A stretch of 64,000 nucleotides of DNA from Syncephalastrum monosporum B8922 (taxonomy: Eukaryota > Mucoromycota > Mucoromycetes > Mucorales > Syncephalastraceae). Shown piece after piece: positions 21,942 to 31,839 of the stretch (position 1 is its first letter; each line of letters begins with the position of its first letter). The notes beneath the pieces are model-generated. The model had not been told where the DNA came from, did no database searches, and saw only the letters and a list, made by a program, of their open reading frames with translations. The position numbers and the translations under genes were made by a program. The stretch spans positions 248,001 to 312,000 of the forward strand of contig JNEN01001243.1 in assembly GCA_000697355.1 (NCBI GenBank). The letters run 5' to 3'.

Positions 21942-23588
21942 ATGCCTTCCAATATTACCTTCAAAGTGACCTTTGGAGAGGAAACACGACGGTTCACACT
22001 TGAGAGCCAGAAGGCAGATTGGAACTCGTTGCGCTCGGCGCTTCAATCGGCCTTTGGCTTTGATGAGACCCACTTGGTCCTTCATTATCGCGACAACGAC
22101 GGCGACTTGATTACTCTCTCTAGCAATCTTGAGCTCACCGAGCTCCTGCGTCAGCCCGAAGCTACCTCGGTTGTGAGACTCTACTCTGAGAGCCGAGACG
22201 CGATGGAGTGGGTCTTTGCCCCCGACACCGTCACGGACGAACAGCAGCCACAAGGCGATACCATGGTGCCTACTACCGATGCTGCCGCTGCTACAGCTAC
22301 TGCTACCGATCCTACCATAACTGACCCCGCCACTCATCGAGTGAATCTGGTGGATGTTTCGGGTCCTACCTATGCCAATACGTTTGAGCGATTCGGCCAA
22401 CTCATGGATCGATATGGCAATCTTGTCCACAGTGATAGTATGGTCATGCGGACGATGACGCACACCTCTAGCGTTATCATGAGTGGCGAACACATTGATC
22501 TCGAGCCTTTGGAAAATTGGCTACGCCAGCTGAATGACTCCGCCGGTCCTTCTTCTTCGTTGTATCCATCGCATGATGATTGGCTTATGCCGCCTCCTCC
22601 GGAAACAGAATTGCCCCGATACGAGGATAGCCAAGCATCGGCTCCCACTTCACCGTTGAACGAGAAGCATCCGCGTACACGCGGCCTGGACCGCCATTCT
22701 TCGCTCAACATCCACGACCGTCCGTTTATGCGTCATCATCATCACCACAATCACACTGGCCGTGGCATGCGCGGCGGCGGACGCGGCGGACGCGGTCCAG
22801 GTGGATTCATGGCATCGCTACCACCGCCGCCACCACCACCGCCACCTATGTCTCTGTATCCACGACAGTCGCCTGGTGGAGGTACCGTATGGAACAAATT
22901 TTTCAAGTCGTTTGGATGGCCCTCCTCGTCGCATGAATTTCCACAAGCTGGCGCCCCCCCGCTCCCGCCACGTTATTACTCGCCTCCGCTTCCTCACCAT
23001 CACCATCATCCCCCGCCGCCGCCACCGCCGCCACCGCCGCCACCTTTTGGTTTTGTCCCACCACCTCCGCCACCCATGCCAGCAATGCCGCCTATGCCAC
23101 CCACAGGCCACCCAGATGATTCTCTCCACCACCACAAGCACCATGGCCGTCGCGGTTTAGGAGGCTTCCGCGAGCAGCGACGCGAACTCAAGGACCAGCA
23201 CCGACAGCTCAAGCGTGAGATGCGTCGTCTACGCAAGGCAGACCGACGCGAGCGGCGTCAGGCGAGACGAAAAGGCAAGGGGAAGCGGGGCGCTACCACC
23301 GAAAGCGGTTATACCAGCACCAGCAGCTCCTCTTCCACATCCAGCTCGAGCTCAAGCTCGTCGTCTTCCTCGGATGGCCCGTCCAGACATGGTCGCCGTC
23401 GCGGCAACGGACGGCATGGTGGCCACCGTCATCGTTATGACCGTACCCAGCAGCACCGTGGTATGGACGAGCCTTCGGACGACCTTGCCGACCGCGTCTT
23501 TGCGATGCACCTTGGCAAGCCGCATGGCCATGACCACGGAAAGGGTCATCATTCGCACGACGATATGAAAGACCGAAAAAAGGAATAA
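21942..23588 (+). CDS. PB1-domain protein with low-complexity tail
   Basis: Intronless, 548 aa. Residues 1-85 form a PB1 domain: ITFKVTFGEETRRF provides the basic beta-1/beta-2 side, and LHYRDNDGDLITLSSNLEL is a textbook acidic OPCA motif, so both interaction faces appear present (type I/II) and self-oligomerisation is possible. After an Asp/Thr-rich linker comes an extraordinary low-complexity region: poly-His (about residue 265), Arg/Gly (GRGMRGGGRGGRG), long poly-Pro blocks, a highly basic helical segment (REQRRELKDQHRQLKREMRR), a Ser-run of about 25 and a His/Gly-rich end. No ZZ finger, UBA or kinase domain was seen, so it is not a plain p62/NBR1 or kinase. Role unknown; a scaffold or condensate-forming protein is inference. 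AATAAA signals follow at 23691 and 23706. Confidence 0.85.
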   Translation: MPSNITFKVTFGEETRRFTLESQKADWNSLRSALQSAFGFDETHLVLHYRDNDGDLITLSSNLELTELLRQPEATSVVRLYSESRDAMEWVFAPDTVTDEQQPQGDTMVPTTDAAAATATATDPTITDPATHRVNLVDVSGPTYANTFERFGQLMDRYGNLVHSDSMVMRTMTHTSSVIMSGEHIDLEPLENWLRQLNDSAGPSSSLYPSHDDWLMPPPPETELPRYEDSQASAPTSPLNEKHPRTRGLDRHSSLNIHDRPFMRHHHHHNHTGRGMRGGGRGGRGPGGFMASLPPPPPPPPPMSLYPRQSPGGGTVWNKFFKSFGWPSSSHEFPQAGAPPLPPRYYSPPLPHHHHHPPPPPPPPPPPPFGFVPPPPPPMPAMPPMPPTGHPDDSLHHHKHHGRRGLGGFREQRRELKDQHRQLKREMRRLRKADRRERRQARRKGKGKRGATTESGYTSTSSSSSTSSSSSSSSSSSDGPSRHGRRRGNGRHGGHRHRYDRTQQHRGMDEPSDDLADRVFAMHLGKPHGHDHGKGHHSHDDMKDRKKE

Positions 23589-24240
23589 AGCCGTGACGAT
23601 CATTTTATTGCCATAATCGCATGATGCGGATCTTTTTTTTTTTTCTCTCTATTTCTCAGGTGTTAAATCACACACCTTTTCATTTGTTTAAATAAATCAC
23701 TAAGAAATAAATTTGTACTATGTTATATGAATATTTTTGATATCGAACGGTATACATCATGCTTGTCTCTATATACCTTGTGTGCATTCTAAAGTGTTGC
23801 TATGTTACATCGTATCAATTTTTATAATACCTGTGTAGTGTTTGTTTTCGTGGAGCATGGTAACCTTACCATAGTTGACATATACAGTATAGGGATCTTT
23901 ACCATTGACAGATAAGCAGGGCCGGCTGTAATAATAGCTATTGTCTCTCATCTTCACTGCGACTAAAAAATGATGTAAGCCACTGCCTATACTGGGATAG
24001 CAGAGATCGTCCACCATCAAAACCTCTCTTGGTTTTTTTTTTATTTTTTTGCCTAGTGTCTTGATGTGGTTCGCCGACCCATCATTGCCATGAAATCCCG
24101 CCAATGGAAGTGCCATATTTGCGGTCTTTTTAGGGTCTAAAAATAACCATTGACGGGCCCCTCACTCCTCTTTGGTCCGGTTCGGTCCTCCTGTTTCTTC
24201 CTCTTTTTTTTTCTTTCCTCTTTTTATTAACGATTGCTTC
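23589..24240. other. Intergenic; terminators of the PB1 gene and pyrimidine-rich promoter of the Skn7-type gene
   Basis: AATAAA hexamers at 23691-23696 and 23706-23711. A C/T-rich run from about 24165 to 24235 directly precedes the next start codon. No additional gene recognised. Confidence 0.5.
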
Positions 24241-26403
24241 ATGGAGGACCCATTAGCGAAATCGGTCAACAGGAAGAATGCGCCAGGCTCGGGTATTCCG
24301 GAATTTGTGAAGAAGTTATTCTGGTAGGCATAGTGTGACCGACCTCCCCTTGCCTAGACCCCTATTTCCTTTTTTTTTTTTTGGTTCCTTTTTACTGATC
24401 GCACGACACCGATTAGCATGCTTGAAGAATGTGCTTACCCAGACATCTTCTCGTGGGGACCCAAGGGCGATACATTTGTTGTCAAGGATCCTAGCGAGTT
24501 TGCCAAAGTTATCCTGCCGAGTCACTTTAAGCACTCCAACTTTTCGAGCTTTGTTCGACAGTTGAACAAGTACGATTTCCACAAAGTCCGAAATCCTGAT
24601 GATCGGCGTCGTCGGCTCTATGGGGACCAGGTAATATCTCTCTCTCTCTGCGCTCCTTCCACGCGCTTACTAACTGATGACTGTTCTGTTGTACTGCATC
24701 TTTTCTCCAGGCGTGGGAGTTTCAGCATCCGAATTTTCGGTTTAACAGGAAAGATCTTCTCGATGGTATCAAGGTACAGTGACAAAGAAAAAAAAAAAAA
24801 GAATTGAGAAACGTTGTGTGACAGACCCGCTCACATCAATAAATAGCGGAAAACAGTGGGCAAATCGACGCTACGATCGGGCGATAAGCTTGATGGCAAA
24901 GGTCTTGGTCTTTCGACGTCGCCTGACCAAGAAGAACTCAAGCAGTACGCGCTGAAGCTGCAAGACCAGCTACTGCACCTACAAGATTCACAGACACGCA
25001 TGGCATCCAGGTTGCACGAATATGACACGAAATATCACGCCGTGCTGGAAACCATGAATGGATTTCGAACCAACATGACCGCTCAGGAAGGTCTGATGAA
25101 GGAAATTATTCAGCAGCTTGCAGGCGCACCCGTCCCACATTCCTCTACCCTCCCCACTACGACTGCTACAGCTGCGGCTACTACTGCTGCTACTGCGTCT
25201 ACTTCGTCTACTGCGTCTGCTGCTTCTACCATGACCACCCTTCCCACAACTTCCACCGCTGCCGTCACCGTCGCACCTATCGATACGAGCGCACCCTCCG
25301 AGACGACCACTTCATGCGGGCATGAACTGATCGAGAGCAAAGGCCAAAAATTATTAGACATGTACAAAACAATCACACAAGCCAACAACGAGCAGATGGA
25401 ACGTATCTCGGGACTCCTCCGCCTCTCTTCATCGACTTCTTCCTCACAGGCGCCTGACCGATCCGTGCCGTCCATGGCGGGCGCTGAGCCTATCGTAACC
25501 AGTAATAATAGTAGTAATACGGGCGCACCACCAGCCGCGGGCGGCATGGACCTGAAGCTGACCCATCCACTGAAACGCAAACTCGAAGATCCTGGATGGA
25601 CCATCCCCCCACGGGTTTTGCTCGTGGATGACGACATGATCTTCCGGCGTCTGTCGACAAAGTTCCTGCAGGTGGCCGGCTGCACTATTGACGTCGCTGC
25701 AGACGGAATCGAGGCCATCACCAAACTTGGTTCCGGTAACTACGATATTGTGTTGATGGTAAGGACAAGAAATAAGCATGCTGTTTTCACGTTCTCATAT
25801 TTACTTTTTGTATAGGATATCATGATGCCCAAACTGGATGGTTTATCCGCCACACGGAATATTCGACAGTACGACACTTGGACGCCGATCATCTCCATGA
25901 CAGCCAACACGACAGACCGGGATGTGCAAGAATACATCCTGAGCGGCATGACCGACGTCCTCCCCAAGCCGCTGGACCAGCGCACACTGCGGAAACTCCT
26001 TGAGCGGTATTGCGCCCATCTGAAGGCGGTCCGACAAGGATTCTATGAGAGAGGTCAACAGCAGCACCACCAGCAGCAGCAGCAATTTCTGGGAGGGATT
26101 GTGGGCAGTACGAGCGGTGGTGGTTTTTCTGAAGCGGTTGCATCGACAGCGACGGCGGCGGGTCTGCTTGAACATCCGATGCCACCCCCGCCGCCGCCGC
26201 CGTATCCGTCGATGGCGCCACCGGTGGTGATATCGGCGGCTGCATCTTCAGCAGCTGCGTTTATGGATCCTGCGGTGCAGGAGCAGCATCGATGGCAAGT
26301 TTTTGTAAATAGCAACAGTCACCCTATCCTGTCGAACGATACGCTCACGTCGGCCCTGATTGAGGACGGGAATGCTCAGAAACGAGCCAAGCTGGATGTT
26401 TAA
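24241..26403 (+). CDS. Skn7/Prr1-type HSF-domain response regulator
   Basis: Five exons (24241-24323, 24417-24630, 24711-24773, 24847-25758, 25816-26403) give 620 codons (619 aa). Residues about 15-125 are a heat-shock-factor-type DNA-binding domain ([62 protein letters not shown]). A coiled coil follows (about 155-205: [19 protein letters not shown]). A Thr/Ser/Ala linker leads to a receiver domain (about 370-490) with the acidic pocket [11 protein letters not shown], phosphoacceptor Asp425 ([12 protein letters not shown]), the switch Thr (ISMTANT) and the conserved Lys (LPKPLD). This architecture is specific to the fungal Skn7/Prr1 family, the nuclear output of the Sln1-Ypd1-type phosphorelay in oxidative, osmotic and wall stress. 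Poly-Gln and poly-Pro segments fill the C terminus. The codon of Asp425 is the first of the last exon. Confidence 0.95.
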
Positions 26404-26432
26404 ATCCTCGTTTCGAAACCCCGAAAAGAAGA

Positions 26433-26438
26433 AATAAA
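26433..26438 (+). terminator. Poly(A) signal AATAAA of the Skn7-type gene
   Basis: AATAAA 30 nt after the stop codon. Confidence 0.5.
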
Positions 26439-26528
26439 ACTGTGTTTGCCAAAAGATCCCTGGGCCCGTGTTCCACTTCTTTTCCCAAAAGAGAGAAAGA
26501 GGAAAAAAACGCATACGCACCCTTTTAA

Positions 26529-26556
26529 ACACACACACACACACACACACACACAC
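26529..26556. repeat. (AC)14 microsatellite
   Basis: An uninterrupted AC dinucleotide run ends 15 nt upstream of the MADS-box ATG, so it lies in the short 5' leader or core promoter. Confidence 0.9.
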
Positions 26557-26571
26557 TTAAATAGCCTTAAA

Positions 26572-27239
26572 ATGTCACTACCCTCTGTTGCAACGCATAT
26601 GCAGCACCCAGCCGCTGTAGCCGCTGCGGCTGCGGCTGCGACGGCTGGCGGCCCTGTCGGCATGGCCAACTCTGGTCCCATCGTCTTTGACAATGGTCAG
26701 GATGGTGATGTGGACGACGAAGACGAAGAAGACAAGCAGCAGCAACCTTCAAAAAATAAACACGCTGGCCGCCGCAAGATCAAGATTGAGTACATTAACG
26801 ACAAGACAAGACGGCACATTACTTTCTCCAAACGTAAAGCCGGTATCATGAAGAAGGTAAGGGAAAAAGCCAAGCGATACAGCTCCGTGTGTGTCTTGTA
26901 CCTTGATGTACCTATCACTCTGTGTACCTTCGTGTGTACCTTCGTGTGTACCTTTTTTCTGGCGCGTGCGTCGTTGTTGCGCGTGGAGTGTGCCAATTGC
27001 TGAGTGTCGTGATAACTAACAGGTCATGTCTTATTTAGGCATACGAATTGAGCACACTGACGGGGACGCAAGTGTTACTGCTGGTTGTGTCTGAAACGGG
27101 TCTCGTCTACACATTCACGACCCCAAAACTGCAGCCGCTGGTGACGAAGCCTGAAGGCAAGAACCTGATTCAAGCCTGCCTCAACGCACAAGACGCACCC
27201 GATTATCCTCAGAGTCAGCAACAACAGCAGCAGCCCTGA
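26572..27239 (+). CDS. MADS-box transcription factor, SRF/Mcm1 type
   Basis: Two exons (26572-26856, 27039-27239) encode 161 aa. The N terminus has an Ala run and an acidic stretch (DVDDEDEEDKQQQ). The MADS box (about 64-120) reads GRRKIKIEYINDKTRRHITF, SKRKAGIMKK, AYELSTLTGTQVLLLVVSET; the intron falls between MKK and AYE in phase 0. The SAM-like extension (GLVYTFTTPKLQPLV) identifies the type I SRF/Mcm1/ARG80 group rather than MEF2. A short Gln tail ends the protein. Such factors bind CArG boxes as dimers and recruit cofactors to set cell type, cell-cycle and metabolic genes. The gene starts only 168 bp after the Skn7-type stop, so its promoter is very compact. Confidence 0.94.
26921..26954 (+). 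repeat. Short tandem repeat inside the MADS-box intron
   Basis: The 12-nt unit TGTGTACCTTCG is present almost three times in a row in the 182-nt intron. Confidence 0.8.
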
Positions 27240-27621
27240 TACCCGTCTCATATTTCTCGTCCAAGTTATCACTGTTCTCCTTTTACCACATCGTTCTTTC
27301 TTCTTCTGTCTGTCTCTCTCGCTTTTTCTTTTTTCTCTCTTTCCTTCTCTTTTTCTCTTGGATATATCTTTGTCCAGCATGAATATACAGTCTGTTACTT
27401 TTTGTTTTGCCTTCCACACTCAATCTCCTTTCGTCGGGTCACGAGAATGGGGCTTCGCCTTGGATTCCCAGGGTCTTGTCTCCTCGTCTTCCTTTAGGCA
27501 GTCAATCGTAGAGAAAGAAAACACACTCCTTGGGGCATAACCGGAATACTCCTTATGTAAAATTTACTAAAACGCACAATGTACAATTAAGCAGAGAATG
27601 AACGCATTTGATTGTTCCACA
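27240..27621. other. Convergent 3' spacer
   Basis: About 0.4 kb between the MADS-box stop and the AP-4 epsilon stop. T/C-rich on the plus strand; no gene recognised. Confidence 0.5.
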
Positions 27622-30600
27622 TCAAAGGTACTGAGCGATAAAACGGGCTAATACAGATGCACTGGTAGCCCGCACAGTGAAAGTCTTTGCATCCGCATGC
27701 ACTAAAATATTTCCATTTTCTGCGGTGGCTATTGTCTCCTGACCAATTGTATCCACCACCACCAAGTGGGTCCACAGCGCTTCATGCTGCGCACCTCGTT
27801 CAATGCTTTGCTCTTCTGTATACGCCAACCACAGCTCGCCAAACTGTTTGGTACTCATTTTTCTGATTGGCTTGGATGCCATCACCGAAGGAGCCATAAG
27901 GCCAGGAGAAGATGTTTGAAAGCGATGGATGCCTTTGGGTTGGTTTGGGTTTTCCGCCAAAGCAGACAAAGTTCCAACCGAGGCTTCATCTTGGACAGCC
28001 ACAGTAAAATCGTGATCATCCACCATTTTGAGTAGTTCGCGGGCTGCCTAATTGGGCGGGATGGATGCGATCAGTCTAATAGTGGGCACAGATCTTCCTA
28101 TATACCATTTGTTTTTCGAGAATAGGACTCTTCCTGAAACTCTTGAGCATAGGACGGAGTCCGGAGAGGACAGTCTGAGAACGCTGGATGCAGCGCTTCA
28201 ATGCTTCAAGACCTTCCAGTTGCAAAAAATCGTCTAAAAATGCTCAAAATGTACTGCTTTAGTCCTGCATATTCCAGCATTCGCATATTTCCATTAGATC
28301 TTACCGTCGACCAAAGCAGTCCACTTCTGCAACTGTTGCATTATATCTTGCTCTGAATGCTTTTCGGATCTGTAGCCATATTCGCCAAGAGCCTATGAAA
28401 CGATAAAGAAAGTACAAGTCTGAATACAAAAGAGCCACACCACTGGGCAAAAAGAGGGAACCAGTCCTTACTGAGAAAGCCAATTCCATCCACGCGGTAT
28501 AAAACACATCTGATTGCCTCCGTTTCAAGTAACCATAAAATGTATCGACGATGCTCGCCACCGCGTCTGTATCATCCAGCACTGGAAAATTTTGTCTCTG
28601 GTCAGAGCGCTATCTGATACGTTTTTGTGTGAGCACTCACCATCTTTAACGCGCTCGCAGAGCCCGTCAACGTAGGATTCTTCTAGCAGACCCTTGCATG
28701 AGTGCGCCAGGACGTGGATGACAGTCTCCGCTTGCCAATGAAAAGCAGTAGTGCCGAAAGTGTTTCCTAAATGAGTTAAGGATGATATCCGCAAAAGGCG
28801 GCCATCATTTGTAGTATATATAACTTCTCATAAATGTAGAAAAGGATATCTGATGACGTGATCCAGGTACCAGCGTGTTAGATGCTCATGCACAGACCTT
28901 TCTGCCTGTGTGTTAGCCACTGCTTTTTGGACTGAAGGGCCCATGGCCTGCATGCATTGCAGCTGTGCATTCCTGTCACTTTTGGATGCCAAGACTTTGT
29001 CCAGGATGGTCTGTGTCTGTTAAAGCTAGTGAGGCAATTTCTTTTTTCATTGACAGAAAAACGTACCTTGTATATGATAGTCTTGTCTGCCTGTGATGTT
29101 TCTAGTATTTTGGATAGCCGTTGACAGTCCCGCCAGTCATCGCTGCAAAGATTGAGGTCGGTCTGCTCCAAGCCAGATAAGCCGAGATAGCGCATCGTGT
29201 GATTGCCCGAGTTTAGAAAACGATCAAGCACAGAAAATGGGCTAACTTCCTCAGCTCCCACCAGGTTTTCGAGCAAAAGCGTATCGATCGTATTCAGCAC
29301 ATGGATACACTCAAGAATTATGGCTACTTGCTCTGTAAGTATGATACGTCTTTTAATATAGCATGAGTATACCATATGCAGCATCCACTTGATTCTCTGC
29401 TTGTGCCAGACACGCCACTGTGACCTTGTAAATACTCTGCTGGGACCTTTGACGTTGGAGTGGTTAAAATATGCGCCGCTTTGTTTAGATCCATTATGCT
29501 GCGCGTGTGTGTGCTTTAATCACGTACCCGACGCCATGCTTGAGAAATGTGCCGAGAATCTGCAGACAGGCCACCTGAGCCCAAGGTGCAGGTACGCCAT
29601 GGTAGGTGAAAGATCGCTGGTAGCTACGACCCTCCGTAATATCGGTGAGTATCCGGCTAATGACAGGTACCAAATCCTCATATTTCTCTAGTTCTAGTGT
29701 CTAGTAAGAAAGAAGTATAAGTAAGATATCAATCCGACATTTGCCTTCCTCTTTTTTTTTTTTTTATCTTTTTATCGCTTTGTTTGTTGTCGCTGCTCGC
29801 GCTTAAATGACGTACAACTGAAACAATATGCTTCCAAACGGAAAGGGCTGCAAAGATAACGCTGGGGTCCTTGTCGAGCAAGGCCTGGCGAAAATAGGGT
29901 TCGAGCTGCGGGAGCAAGTCCGGCGTTCGTTGACAGAGACACAAGAGGGCAATGGTTGCCTTCTTTCTCACAATTTGTCTACGTAGAAAATATGTGCATG
30001 ATTGCATGCATGGTCAGGTCCGATGGTATATGCCCAAATAAACACACACGCACACACACACGCACACACGCACATAGCAATCCATATTCATAAGCTTACT
30101 TTGGATACTCCATGCATTGAAGCACTTTCTCTAGTACAGCGTCCTGCATCTCAGCGTGATCGAGGTAGCAAATGGATGTCAGGGCTGCACATCGGTCTAG
30201 ATGATTTTGGCTAGCCAGGTCCTGAAGGCAGGCTCGTAAGAAAACAGTGATCATATCCTGGTTCCCCGGTTCGTGATGTCAGTAATACCCTTTGAAGCGT
30301 GTTAACCAGCATAATGGTGAGGTCGTGATTTCTCTGTAGAAATAGCGTGGCTGCAAGGTAGCCTAAGTAACCTTTCTTGCTTAGCGGTGCATGATGGAAG
30401 CAAATAGACGAAAGAGTAGCAAGACCTACCGATGCGACGGTCGAGAGCGGACTCCCCACTTTGAGTAGCCATAATCGCGTAGATAGTGCCGAACCTCACG
30501 TCATAGCCGAGCATAAACGCATGGATCAGCCGGACAAGGTAGTCATTCATGCGTGCCTGTGTCGTTCGTTCATTTTCACGGAGGAATTGCATGAAAGTAA

Positions 30601-30916
30601 TGACAGTGATATGGAACGCGTATGAGAAAAGTATTTCCTCCAAGTAAAGAAGTCAATATCCTTTTTTTTTGCTCACTGAAGAAACATCAGGGTGACCCAT
30701 GCGGGCCGACAGCCGCTTAAGCTCTTCTTCGACTCGACCATGTTCTTCCTGTTGGACAACAAGCGGAAGATCAGTTGACCACGTATTCTGTTGTTGGATT
30801 CCTTCCGTATGTGTATGTACCGCTTTACTAGTGCAATCGGCTAAGCTCTTGACGAATGTGTAAAAGCCTGAGCTGCGGCCTGAAGCGAGTAACTCAGAAT
30901 GGAGTAGCCTGGACAT
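27622..30916 (-). CDS. AP-4 complex epsilon subunit (large adaptin)
   Basis: About 14 exons on the minus strand. Coding order: 30916-30677, 30637-30430, 30362-30289, 30221-30100, 29978-29816, 29700-29528, 29446-29373, 29332-29067, one starting 29016, then 28766-28641, 28581-28472, 28392-28305, 28233-28106, 28047-27622. The first eight total exactly 440 codons. The trunk matches AP-4 epsilon throughout: MLGYDVRFGTIYAI, RRIGYLAATLFL, HDLTIMLVNTLQ, QIVRKKATIALL, FRQALLDKDPSVIFAALSV, YHGVPAPWAQVACLQILG. The C-terminal part (FGELWLAYTEEQ, HLVVVDTIGQETI, LVHAD) resembles the epsilon appendage platform. AP-4 forms clathrin-independent coats at the trans-Golgi network. The junction between the exon beginning 29016 and the one beginning 28766 could not be joined in frame with a good donor. 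That leaves about 20-60 residues uncertain. Confidence 0.85.
30041..30074. repeat. Imperfect (CA)n microsatellite in an AP-4 epsilon intron
   Basis: AC/CGCA-interrupted run within the intron at about 29979-30099. Confidence 0.7.
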
Positions 30917-31839
30917 GGGATGGTGGAATGGCGACGTGTTATAAAGCGTATCTGCTGAAGACAACTCAGCCGCGTGAGGCGGGTATTGAAAAGCATGGTT
31001 AAACTGGGAAATATCACACGGACACCTTCACCTTGACCACCTCCACCTTGGCCTTTATACAGGGATTGTTTTTGTCCGTAGATCAACTCTGTTGTCACCA
31101 TTCGGTTGATCACTCTATGATAAAGGGATTAAAAGGCACATTTATTCATGCAGCACTCCCAGACGAGTTTTCTGATATATTAATGAGTTGATGCAGAAAA
31201 ACATGTATTATGCGATAAATGTATAGGCTGTCCTAATCGGGAGGGTCGACCCTTCTGGTGGAGACCAGGTTATGCTTAAGAAAAAGGAAGTTATTAATGT
31301 AGGATATGTGGTAGGCTAGTCACACCAGATTCGTGGAAGGAGCAAGACGACCTGTGCCTCGCCATTAACATGGGATACTTTAGACATATGCACTTACGTT
31401 CTTTGTATACGTACTTTGGCCATTTATACGATATCTGTCAAGATCACTGATGGCTGGCATGGAGTCGGTGGTAAAAGTATGGGCATATTTTACAGCTTTT
31501 GTGGCGGTGCAATGCAGCCAAGCACAAGTTACCAAATTTGTCAATTCATAGAAAAAAAATCAAATGCGGCAACCTGTGACCGAAGCGTCGTTCGCTCTCG
31601 TACGCTCATGAAAAAGGAGAAAAGAAAGACATAATTGGACATAGGACCGAGTTTCCGGATGACTGTGCTGTTTACAAGTAAAATGACTGTGGGTGGTGCT
31701 GGTGTGCATGTGTGTATGTGTGTGTGGGTGGCTCGTCGTGCAATGTGCCACAAGCACGCCCGCGAAAAGGAAAGCCGCGCCTACCACTTTATTTTTCCTT
31801 TCTCATACCTTTGGCTGCACACACTTTATAGCTCGCTTC
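30917..31839. other. Divergent promoter region between AP-4 epsilon and the Hsp70-like gene
   Basis: About 0.9 kb. Contains a GT-rich stretch near 31700-31735. No perfect heat-shock element array was recognised, and no separate gene. Confidence 0.45.

Noticed and set aside
25110..25724. 204-aa minus-strand ORF
   Set aside because: Antisense of the Skn7-type linker; no domain.
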